Below the pieces are notes generated by a model. It was not told the DNA's origin, searched no databases, and saw only the letters and a program-made list of their open reading frames with translations. Shown one piece after another: positions 14,094-25,100 of a stretch of DNA of 64,000 nt (position 1 is the first letter of the stretch; every line of letters starts with the position of its first letter). The DNA comes from Luscinia megarhynchos (taxonomy: Eukaryota; Chordata; Aves; Passeriformes; Turdidae): the NCBI GenBank assembly GCA_034336665.1, contig CM067592.1:43491761-43555760 (forward strand), read 5' to 3'. Made by a program: the position numbers and the translations under genes.

Positions 14094-14500
14094 TGATGCC
14101 TGGAAAGGCTGATCTGGAACAGAGACTAGATAGAGCAAAAGGAATAAAATAGGTATTTATTGAAAGGTTGCACCTTGAGCAAGAGCCTGGCCAGAGCTAC
14201 ACCCAAGTCAAATCCAAGATGCATTCTGGTCATGAGATTTACATTTTTATAAGTTTTGATTCATCCAGGTATTTGGGTCAAATGTCCAACCACAGCTTCA
14301 GGTTATGAAGTGTCAACCCCATGGCTTGCCCCTTTGCCATTGTTTATGCTTTTTGAGTAATTGGTGTCCTTGATTCTCTAGCTGGGAAGGGGTTGTTTTG
14401 TCTAAATACCCTGGGAAGAGAACTTACTAACACATAATGTGAAGTTTCAAGCAGCAGAGTCTGAAAAATTTAAAAGCTAAAACCCAAGGCCTCACAAGTG
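14094..14500 (-). mobile_element. Avian endogenous retrovirus LTR fragment (solo)
   Basis: The stretch resembles an LTR family I recognise from passerine genomes: 'agcaaaaggaataaaatagg' and 'tatttattgaaagg' followed by 'aagagcctggccagagctac', 'ttacatttttataagttttg', 'ggttatgaagt', 'tttatgctttttgag' and 'aacttactaacacat'. In the minus orientation CAATAAATACC would be the poly(A) signal region, which favours the minus strand. Ends are approximate. I could not define terminal TG...CA or a target duplication, and no retroviral coding sequence is attached. Confidence 0.45.
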
Positions 14501-15971
14501 CTCTCAGAAATTAGCCTGCTATCAGTGTCTAACTCATGAGATTGTTAAAAATCCTTCATAGTTTATGTATGAAACTTCAGGTAAAAGAAAGTAAAGTGAG
14601 AAAGACTTTTTTTTCCCTTTTTTAAGGTAACCAAACCAACTTTGATGATGGTTACATGCCATCCTCAAAACATAGTTCAGTTATTAGCAAAGATTCTGAA
14701 GATACTTTCTTCTGATATCCTGTTCCATGTAGAGAGATGCTTGCAGAATAGATAAGCAGTGAGATGAATGAAAAATAGGTTCTGTATTCATATAAGCACC
14801 ATGCTTAGACTTTAGAAGCTATTAGTACCTCAAGCTGTTCCAATAGGTGAAGAAACTAAAAGCAAAAGTGATAAAATTATTTTGCTCACTGTTCCTCTAA
14901 ATGTAATGATGCAATTGTTTGACCAAGTTGAGGAGGTGAAAAATAGAATTGCTAATTGATGTTTCTGAATTACTGGTGGTAAAGCTTATGTTAGATGCTG
15001 CAGAGTGGAGTATGAAAAAAAAAATGCAAAAATGTGCAAAAATACTTTGTAACTCACACCAGTCCTCTGACAACTAGGCTTAGAAAAAATAGGGATATGG
15101 TTAATCTAACTCTTCTGTTTTGGAAGTTTGCTCTAAAATTGTCTGTGCTTTTGCCAAACTATGAAGAGGAAATCTTAATGATGCTGAAAGAAGTTGTTGA
15201 TCCAAGTCCTGCTTTGTTTGTACGCGCCGGTTTCTTTCGTGAAGGTCCTTAATTTGCTGCTGCCGTTGAAAGACATTTGTGTTAGCCTTTGCAGGTTACA
15301 AGATGGTGTTACTTCTGAACTTGACTAGGCAGCCCAGAGAGACCTGAAACTATACAGGGAAAAATGAAAACTTCTTGAAGCTATAAAGTCTTTCTCAGAT
15401 GTGGCTACTTTACATTGCAAAGAATGAGCTAAAGGGAGAAATAGAATGGAGAAAACTGATGCAGGCTAAATTAAAAAAACATGGGAAAAAGTCCTCATTT
15501 CTACACCACGTGAAATGTCTGGCTATATTGTTACTCTGAATTAAAATATTAGGAAGTGTTGAATTAAAGGCTGGAAAGCTAGTACGTTTTTGGTAGTGGT
15601 TGATTTGGTTGTTCTTTTTCTTTCCTCTCGGTCAGCTGTTATACAATTTACCTTAAAAGTGTCACAATTCCAGACTGGACAGTCAAAATACCAGTCAATA
15701 CTAAGAGGTAAAGGTGTCTGCAGGAAGATGCAGCCAAATAGCTTTTAAAACTTAACCTGTTGTTATTTCACCTGAGTCTGCTTTACTTCAAGAATGCAAG
15801 ATCCTAATTTTGGGAGAGCGGTAAATGCACTTAAAAATTGAGTCTTACGTCAGCTGCATGTGTCAGACATGGTTGGCACTGTTTAGCTATTGAGATGCAA
15901 TAGCAACAAATCTTCCTCATAAAAAAATAGTGCATTTGTTGCTGTCTTAAAGCAATTTTATTTGTTTACAG
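14501..15971. other. KCMF1 intron 1, last part before exon 2
   Basis: AT-rich intron ending in the acceptor TTTGTTTACAG at 15961-15971. A 72-codon plus-strand frame ends at 15252; its last part (LPNYEEEILMMLKEVVDPSP) looks protein-like and could be the scar of a processed pseudogene, but I cannot name a parent gene. Confidence 0.5.
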
Positions 15972-16139
15972 GTGTCAGCTGTGATGCATGTTTAAAAGGA
16001 AATTTTCGAGGTCGTCGGTACAAGTGTTTAATTTGCTACGATTACGATCTGTGTGCAACTTGTTATGAAAGTGGTGCAACGACAACAAGGCATACAACTG
16101 ACCACCCAATGCAGTGCATACTAACAAGAGTAGATTTTG
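15972..16139 (+). CDS. KCMF1: KCMF1 exon 2: ZZ zinc finger
   Basis: The acceptor TTTGTTTACAG precedes the exon, and the donor GTAAGT follows directly at 16140. The exon enters with two bases completing a Gly codon and leaves with one base of an Asp codon. It encodes about residues 6-61, including the zinc ligand pairs CDAC, CLIC and CATC and the terminal His residues of RHTTDH that define a ZZ domain. All expected ligands are present. Confidence 0.97.
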
Positions 16140-19100
16140 GTAAGTGATAATTTCAAACTCCAGTAAATTTGTTGTTACACTGTGTCCACAAACATAATGC
16201 CAATTTTCATGTTTCTAACTATTAATCACTTACCCCATTAGTGCACTAAAAATAAGGGCCAGGTTCTTGAGTTCTAATTAGCAGGCATGTTTTCTTTGAT
16301 AGAAGAACTGATGTTTTTTTTTTTTTTTAACTGCTGCATATGTATTTCTGATTTTGTTGTTTTGGTCTAATTTACAGCAGATAATCAGATAATAAATATA
16401 CTTAATAACAGTGACTGCAGTTAAAAGTGCCACAGTCTACAGGCAGAAAAAAAATCCTGGTGACATTTTGTAGGAAGGTCATTCATTTGTGGTTTTTTTG
16501 AGACTTCAGAAAAGGTAAAATGATTAGCTGCAACGAGTATTAGAGATTAGGGGCAAGGAGTCTTTTTGTGATCTTTTTGGAATTCCTTTATAGATCTCCT
16601 AATCCAAGAGCTATTTCTAACTGTAAAGCCTGGTCAATATTTAAAATAAATAATTGTTCTTGTGTCCTATCCAGCTTGTTGTTTCTGTTACATTGTACTT
16701 GAAACAGGTTACAACTTGTGAGAAATGATTTTGTAACAATCCACCGATCTGCAGTGTTGCTGATGCTGGACAGGTATTTTCTTCTGATGTTAAGCACATG
16801 GGATTATCATTTCAGTATTTTTTCCTAGAGGCTGCAGCTGTAATCTTCCTTTTTTGAATCCTTTAAATATGATGATTTTTCAAAAGCTAAGAAAAGAAGT
16901 CATAAGTTCTTTACCTTTTTGATTAGAACAAAAGTAAAATTTATAAAAGTTTAGAGAATAGCTACATATAGAAACATGCAGTTTCTTAAAACAACCTTTA
17001 TATAAGGTTATTTTCAATTTTCTTTCAATTCTCAGGGCTCCCTTGCCCTGAGCCTTGTCAGGGCTTCAGAAATTCAGATTGTGGAGTATGTGGTTTAAAG
17101 CAAATAATTTAGTGTATTATCAAAAATACATGCCCCTATTTTAACTTACATGTTTCTTGTCAGGCTTTTCCGTTTCCCTCTGTACAGTATTGGGGATTTA
17201 GGTCACTGTTTCAAATGCACAGTTGAAACTTCTTAACCTGTTAGGAACAGTTATTTTTGGATACTAAACATGGGCTAATAAGACAGCATTGCTGTAAGTA
17301 CTAAATACTGATCACAGGAGTAAGAAAACTGAAACATGCTAACGTTACATGTCAAAGATTTCTGTGTACTACAATGAGAACTTGTTCTAAACTATGCTTT
17401 TTTTTTAAATGCCTGAAGTCAGAAACAGAATTACTAAGAATTATGTTTTTTTTTCTTGCAACTCAGGTACTTCTCTTTCGGACGTCTTCCATAAATGTAC
17501 CTTTGGCTTAATGCTTTTTATGTGTGTATGTTGTAGAGACACAGAGGGCTTATTTTTTACTATTTGAGTATGCATGAGGAAGGTTCACAGTGAAGTATTG
17601 AGATGGGTAACTTCTATATTGCTTGGTGTTTATGCTTTTTATTCTCTAAATGAGAATAAGAAAACAAGATCTATAAATTTCATATGGCTTGATATCCAAG
17701 CATTGCTTTCACAGAACTAGTATGAGGAAAAAAAATACTGCAGCTGAGCTCTACAGGAAGACTTCTGGCTTGATTAACTCTGCTGAACAATTAGTATCTC
17801 CAAATTGTGAGCCACAGCAAATTCTGATGGCACTGAATTACTGCTGACCTTGTAAGCTTATAGAGTGGAGAATGGATTGGGAAAATTGATGAATCACATA
17901 CTCCTTAGAGTTCAGGAAGATCTGTGACATCATTTATAAAATGTTTTGATTTTAGAGTTCCCTGCAGAATACGCATAAAGGCATGTACATTACAGTATTG
18001 TACAGATGCCTAAAGAGGCTGGTGACTTTTCAAAGGGCCTTGTGTGGCCAAGAAGTGACTTTGAGGAACAGCCAAAAAATCAGGTGCTAAGAAATGTTAA
18101 ATTTAATTAGAAAATAATTAATAAATGGTAGAAGTAGTCTAAAGTTACCTGAATCAGGGTTGTTAGGATAGTTGTATTAGTAGGTATTAATGTCTGAGAA
18201 GAAAATAATCTCAAGGGTAAAATTGGTGGCTAAGTGGTATTGTTGTGGTTTATTGACAGCCAGCAGCCAAGCCCCATACAGCTATTTGCTCGCTCCCCAC
18301 CAGCAGAATCAGGGAGAGAACTGGAAGGGTAAAAGCTGAAAATTTGTTTTGAGACAAAGACCATTTAATAGGGAAAGCAGAAATGGTGCACATAAGCAGA
18401 GCAAAACAAGGAATTCTTTCAGTGCTTCCCACAGGCAGGCAGGTGGTCAGATACCTCTGGAGAACAAGGCCCCATCATGCCTAATGGTGACTTGGTGTGC
18501 TGGTTTTGCATGGAAGTCATCTAGGAGGAGGAGCACAGACACAGACACACACGTGCAGACACACACGTGCAGACACACGCAGACACACACAGGGGTTTTT
18601 CTCTGTAGGAACTTCCTCTGTGAGTTGCTGGAACCAATTGGAAGGCTGATTTAATTGACAGCCTGGGAAATTAAAAAGTTACTTCACCTCCATTAATCGC
18701 ATCGGTAAAAGTGAAAACTTTCTCTTTTGACTTGCAGCTTGTGAGGAAGTAAGGCCAGCCGGCCCGGCCCCTCCCCATGCGGCCTGGCCGGGCAGGGGTG
18801 GGGGAGCCACCGAGGCCCCCTGGTTTTCAACTAGGGGCCATGATGGCCAGGGGAAAGAGAAACCTTTGCTAGGATCCTAGTTTCCCCCTCAGTGTAGCCA
18901 CAGCTCAGCCAGGGCCTGCTGCCGTCTTGGAGCAGCCGAGGGGAGGCAAAGCCCCCCAGCTGCCCACGCAGCTTGGGGAAATGCAGCTGGGCTCTGTTCC
19001 AGCTGGGACCCCCCCACACATTCACTTGCTGGGCTCTGCAGTTTCATCCAGCCTTTCTCACACAACCTGCGCGGCCTGAAATCCAGGCACGGCTCCTGCA

Positions 19101-22100
19101 TGGCCTGACCCAACTCGTTTCACCTTCTGTGTGCAATTTTAACCCTTCCAATGCTCGGATAAGACTGCAGATCTCCTGACCTCCCTTGAATGAGAGGAAT
19201 AAAGCAGAAAGTATGCTAAAGTCAGTGAAGTAAGAGCCAAGTTTCCAGATGGGAAGAGATTGAGGAGGTGCCATGAAAAGATTGGCTGAAAAAATCTTTT
19301 TGTAAGCTATGGGGTGGACTGGACTACACTGAAAATTCCTATAAATCATGGAGAAATACATGAGGGGGTTGAGGTGTCTTTGCCCCGAGGGAAAGGGGGT
19401 TTCTGTTCTGGAGACTGGAAAGATGAACAGAGACATTTGATGGAAAAAAGAGATGAAGAGAACTTCTGCCTTTGAACAGCTTGTCCTTAAAAGTAATACC
19501 CCATGAGTTTGACATGACCCATAACACAGCTCTGGAAAGCTGTGAAGGTGGGAGGAGTTTCACGATTTGCAGATTTTCCCAGGCAGATGCAAAGTGAAAG
19601 TGAAGACACAAGAGAACTTTATTCTTCTCTTGGAAAAGAACCCTATAGCCAAAACAAGAAGGAACTTCTGTCTCTAAAATGAACTGAAGTGATTATTTAG
19701 GTGAAGACTGAAGTGTCTGTATATGTCATTGTTAAGAAATGTGGAAGATGGTAGTGATCTGGAAATCTTATTCTGAATATTTTTTTTTTCTCTGTGTTGT
19801 TAATAAATTTCCTCTTTATCCACTTTTAAGTTTTCGGCCTGCCTTGTTTTTGCTCCTAAATCCTATATCAAAGAGAAATTGAGTATATTAAAATTGGCAA
19901 ACCTAAATTAAACCAAGACACTTGGGAAGACAAACAACATCACTTCTAAAGTCCCCTCTTCCTCCTTCTTCCCCCCCTCATACACTTTATATCCTGAGCA
20001 TGGTGTCAATATAGTCCAGAATCTCCCTTTGATCAGTTAGGGTGACCTGTCCTGGCTGTATTTCCTCCCAATCGCCCATGCATCCCAACTTCCTCACTAT
20101 TGTAGCAGTTTAAAAAGCAGTAAAGGCCTTGGCTCTGTGTAAGCCCTGCTCAGCAGTAACAAAAGCATCTTGCTATTATCAGTTCTGTGTTCAACACAAA
20201 TCCAAAAGATAGCCCTGTATTTCACACTGTGAAGAAAATATACTCTATCCCAGCTGAAACCAGCGCAAGCACAGAACTGGTAGTCTTCAGTAGTTTGCTG
20301 GTGATGTGGAAAGTCAAATGAAAGGAGAGTGTTTGTAAAGTATGACAATGAGTAGGGAATTTTCTTAAGGAAGATGTCATTAGTAACACAAATTGGAAGG
20401 CTGTTAGTGTAGCTAGGCATGTGAATTGTAGTTTACTTGGCTATTGACAAACTTCAGTACTTTGATCTGTAGACAGGTTTGTTTCAAAAGTTTAAAAATA
20501 CTTTAATAGCAGTAAACTGCAGGTTTTGCTTATGATAAGGAGGAAGGTTGACAGCTAGTGAAAAAATGGGTATTTTATCAAGGAAAAGGAAGCAGAGTGG
20601 GGAATCATGTCACAAAACTGATTCAAGCACTTCAGAGGAAGTCACTGTCATTTTTCTGATTTTAAGAGTGCGGATCAGTGAGTCGTTTGCCCAAAATCCA
20701 TCTGCTACTGATGATGAGGACCCTGTACCATTAAATCCCACCACAACTCTGGCCAGCACTGTATAGACGCAGGTATCTGTGGAGTTCACTTAAGTACTCT
20801 GCCTGAAGCTGCAGCCAAGTTATTTGTGGTGGACATTGAACAACATGAATGATTCTTTCAGCATAGAAAAAATCACATACTATTTACCTCCATCAAAGCT
20901 ATGATCAGTTTTTAGAGTTCCTAGATACTGTAATAATATTGCTGCAAGTAGATGAACTTTTTGACGTACTGTGTAAGAGCTTTTGTTGTCAGCTTGACAC
21001 ATTTTGGTTTTTTTTCCCTTGAGATACAGACTAGTATAAGAGCTAGTATGAGAACACAGGAAACAAGTAAAAAGCTCTAGTGTTTTCTGGTTGTGTGTGT
21101 TCATTCTTGCACCATCTGGTTGCTGTATTTATCTTTCAGGAGTCAGTATATAACCTATGTATATTAATTTGGAAGCAAGATGGGATCCAGAACAATGACA
21201 GTGCTGTTGTTCCTCAGCCCCCACAGGAGATACTGGAAAAAATGCTTCAACACACACCAAGACTGATATCCTTCTGTAAGAGGGACAGAGCTTAAAATAA
21301 AGTATGAAGTCTCATATGTAATGAGAAGTGGCCTTTAAAGCACAAATCCAATTAGTTTATTTAGAGAGGCCAAAGACAATTGTAATATCTCTGTATAAAG
21401 AACAGGAATGTGCTTACCAGGCAGCCACTGTACTTTTGTGGTCTTTGTAGATCAGTTTGTCAGAACAATGGAGAAGTTCACAGCAAATTGCCTAGTTTCA
21501 TTTTACCTAAAAAAGCGTTTTAAACTGTTAGGATGTTTTAGGGTCTAATCATTTAGGTTGGCTATTTCAACGTCATTTTAAAGTGGCTGTGCTGACAAAT
21601 AAAGTAATACAAATTGTTAGTAGTATACTCTGCCAAAATCATACCGTGTTACTTTCATCGAAGTACAGAACTTTCCTTGGTTCAGATGTGCCTTCACTTG
21701 TCAGCTTGGTGCTTGTGTGACAGAAGATCCTGCCACTTCTTGTGCCCAAGTCCTAGGCAGAGGGAACCAGTTAAATAATGGGTACTGTAATAATGTGTAG
21801 TGTGGGATTGACTGGATTCACCAGCATTCAGCTTGAAACTTTTCTGGGTTTTTTGGTTTGGTTTTCTTTTTCACACAGTAGCACAAAGTATGTGTGCTGA
21901 ATGTGTACCATGCAAAGTCTGAGCATCATAGTTTGTTTGGAGCAGGACTTTGGAGCAGCTTTGAGGGTAAAGGCTGCTTGATAAATGATACAAGAATATA
22001 TATATACTTTGTTTTGTTATGTGATGTGTGTTGCCACCATTTGGTTTCTCCAAACATTGAAGGAGTCTAAATGAATACATTACAAATCATGTAATACCAA

Positions 22101-25100
22101 CTTTTTTGTCTATATGTATAGATCACATTGAAATTACATTACTTATATGAAGAAAAATGAAACTAAAATTCCATATCTCTGTGTACGCTTGTAAAGAATT
22201 ATGTCTTAACAAAAAGTACAAACTGTTAGAAAATGTAGTCCTGAACAGATACCTATTTGAAAGATTGATTTTTATTTAAGGAATTCTGTGGTACTTCTGC
22301 TTTGTCACTAACCTTCTACCAATTTTAATAATGTGCTGGTTAGATTTTAATATTAAGTATACATTTAAGTTTAGTAGCTATACATGGATAAAAAAGCAAA
22401 ACTGCTGATATTTTTGGTTGCATTTTCACATTTGATTCCGGTTGTTTCCTTGGAGTTTTTTCCTCACCAAGGAAAAGCTATAATATCTAAACACTATTAT
22501 GCTTGAAAACTGACTTCATAAACTACTATTGGGTCCTCATAAGACAGTGTCCTAATACTTCTACTCCTTTGCTTTCTTCCCCTAATTCATGAGGAATATG
22601 GGTCACGAATCTTATCCTAGAGGGATGCAACTGAATCTGGTTTTATTTTTTAGTTAAATACTTTTCCTTGTCTTTCTAAACATCATGAACTAAGGGCTTT
22701 AGAGGCCTAAAGAAGTTTGAAGAATTATGGACTCCTGCTTTTGTCTTTGAAATGAACCAAGATTTTAATATCTGACAGATTTCTTTGTGGTCAAAAGAGA
22801 CAATTCTTGTATCATGGGCATATTGCATTCTAAACTTACAGATTTGTAAATGAAAACAGTAAACAATCGTAGGATGCTTCATTTCTGCAGCTGTGGAGGC
22901 ATGGTGTTTTCTTTTTTTCCCATATTGCCTCTAATTCCTAGTTAACTTCATTAGCAAAGGACCCCTTGGTAGTCAAGGACATGACTGTTCATAATTTTAG
23001 GATTTTTTATGTGCTTGTAAAAATAAAACAGATGGAGAAATATTCATTCAGTACCTCCAGTGCTAAAATCAGAGGCAAAGATTCATGAGACCATTTGATT
23101 TTTTAAACTTAGATTTTAATTTAAAGGAAAATTTACCTGGTGATCTGTATTTCACATTAGAATAGAGATTTTGATTGTAAGAGAGATAAAAGTTGAAGAG
23201 GAAAAAGTAAGGGAGGTATACGCTTACAAAGGAAAAATATCTAGATTTACCAGCTTTAACTTCTATGCATTTTCTAATATTTCTTTTTCCAGAGGAAGGC
23301 ATATTTGTTTGGCATTCTTATGTATGTTTGATGTATATTATGAGAAGGATGTGGAAGGAGATATGAGTGGGAGAGCATGCCAGAGGCATAATCAGAAGAC
23401 TGCAAAGAACTCAGATTTTTATTTTATTTGTGAATAAATGTTTTGTATTCTTTGAAAACAACAAACAGCACAGGATTTGGCAGTCTTGTCAAACCTCCTC
23501 CCTCTGTGATAGAACTGTGTGTACTTCTAAAATTCTTGATATCTGGATTGAGCTAACAGTATATCTAAGGAAAAGATACCTCTATGTGCATGCTTATCTG
23601 TTTACGACTCTCTCCAGATTGGTTGTGACTCTGGGCCCTTTGCTCAGCTATGAAGTTGGAGCTGGTACTGTTGCCTTATTTGAAAATACATTCATTCATT
23701 CATTCATTCATTCATTCATTCATTCATTCATTCATTCATTCATTCATTCATTCACAGTGAGTTTTATAGGTAGAGGTTTTTTGTTTGGTTGGTTTTTTAG
23801 GTTTTTTTTTTTTTAATATTGATGTGAATGAGAAGCTTATTCATGTTTCCTGTAAAATACAAAATACCTGCAGAGGATGAGAGATAATAGTATTCTCTTC
23901 TTGCATGGTTTGATAAATTTTCGTCTTAAGTTTGGGGAACTTCTGTGTTAGCAGCTTAAAAGTGCCTACTTTTCATCGGGGGTGCAGAAGTGCTCACATT
24001 CAATGCACCTAAAAATTGAAGCCAGTGTGTAACAGATACCCAGATTCCTTTTTCTCTATCAAACTTTTATGTTGTATATTTGAGAAACTTCTGAAATTAC
24101 TTACTGCTTTTTCACCAAATTCTAAATTTTGATCTAAATTTAGAGGTTGTGTCAGGAGTTCAGCTTCTGAAATTTCATCTTATAGTTGAAAAATACCATA
24201 GTTGACCCTGTATGTAGGATAAAAACAGTGGTGGTGAAGTTTGGCAGTATCAGCAGCATCATAATGGAAGTCTTTTTTCCTGGTAAATATTAGGAAACTT
24301 GAGTTGTGTGTGCTAATGAAAATTAAATGTAGTCTGGTTTTTTCATCAGTAACTGAACCCCTCCTGAATATAGCCATTTCAATGAAAAAGAACAATTATT
24401 TCACTGTACTCCCTGCTAAATTACATTTACAAACAGAGGTTTGTGTGAACAAAACAAATGGTGATACTGCTTTAAAGTAACCTCTATTTAATCTCTTTCT
24501 ATTGCAGACTTGTACTATGGTGGAGAAGCTTTCTCTGTAGAGCAGCCACAGTCTTTCACTTGTCCTTATTGTGGGAAAATGGGGTATACGGAAACATCTC
24601 TTCAAGAACATGTTACTTCTGAGCATGCAGAAACATCAACAGAAGTGGTAAGAACCCTCAGAACTTGCATTCGTAGTGGAAATGCATTTTAAATAGTCTC
24701 ATTTCTGAAAAATTGTCTGTTCTTTCTTGAAGCATGTATTCATTTAAATTCTTTGTCAGAAGAGAAAGTACCTACCTTTGGAATGACATAAAAATTCCTC
24801 TATGATTTATGGTTATCATGATATAATGAGCTTGCTTTCTTCTCTTACAGTTTTTGTTTTTTGTCCTGATATAAAGGCTGCCATGTTTAGGAGATTTAGA
24901 AAGTTGTCACAGGTATTCTGTCTAGCCGTGTCTCCCTTTTCATAATTAGTATGTAATTGTTCTGCAAGCTTACAGCTATGCTGGTCTTTTGTAACTGTAA
25001 GAGAGAGAGAGACATGCAGATAGTTTGTTATGCTTCTAATAGCTTTTTAAATGGACCTCTTATTTTATGCAGTGGTATTCTATTATTTTATGCAGTGGGT

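Larger units (their letters stand above)
18241..20267 (-). mobile_element. Avian ERV solo LTR, minus orientation, interrupted by a nested LTR
   Basis: Read on the minus strand, the right part (19921-20267) begins TGCGCTGGTTTCAGCTGGGA and continues through 'tgctgagcagggcttacac' and 'gccaaggcc'. The left part (18241-18495) ends with a lysine-tRNA-type LTR tail region and TAAACCACAACA. Both match a widespread avian ERV LTR family that I recognise. Removing the nested element and one target-site copy leaves about 597 bases, a normal LTR length. Terminal TG...CA is present. The bases outside (GGTAT on the left, AGCAC on the right) do not form a target duplication, so the outer copy is old or its ends have changed. 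No internal viral genes are present. Confidence 0.75.

Noticed and set aside
23367..23816. 149-codon frame with repeated His-Ser-Phe-Ile
   Set aside because: The repeat is simply the ATTC microsatellite read in frame. The rest has no domain.
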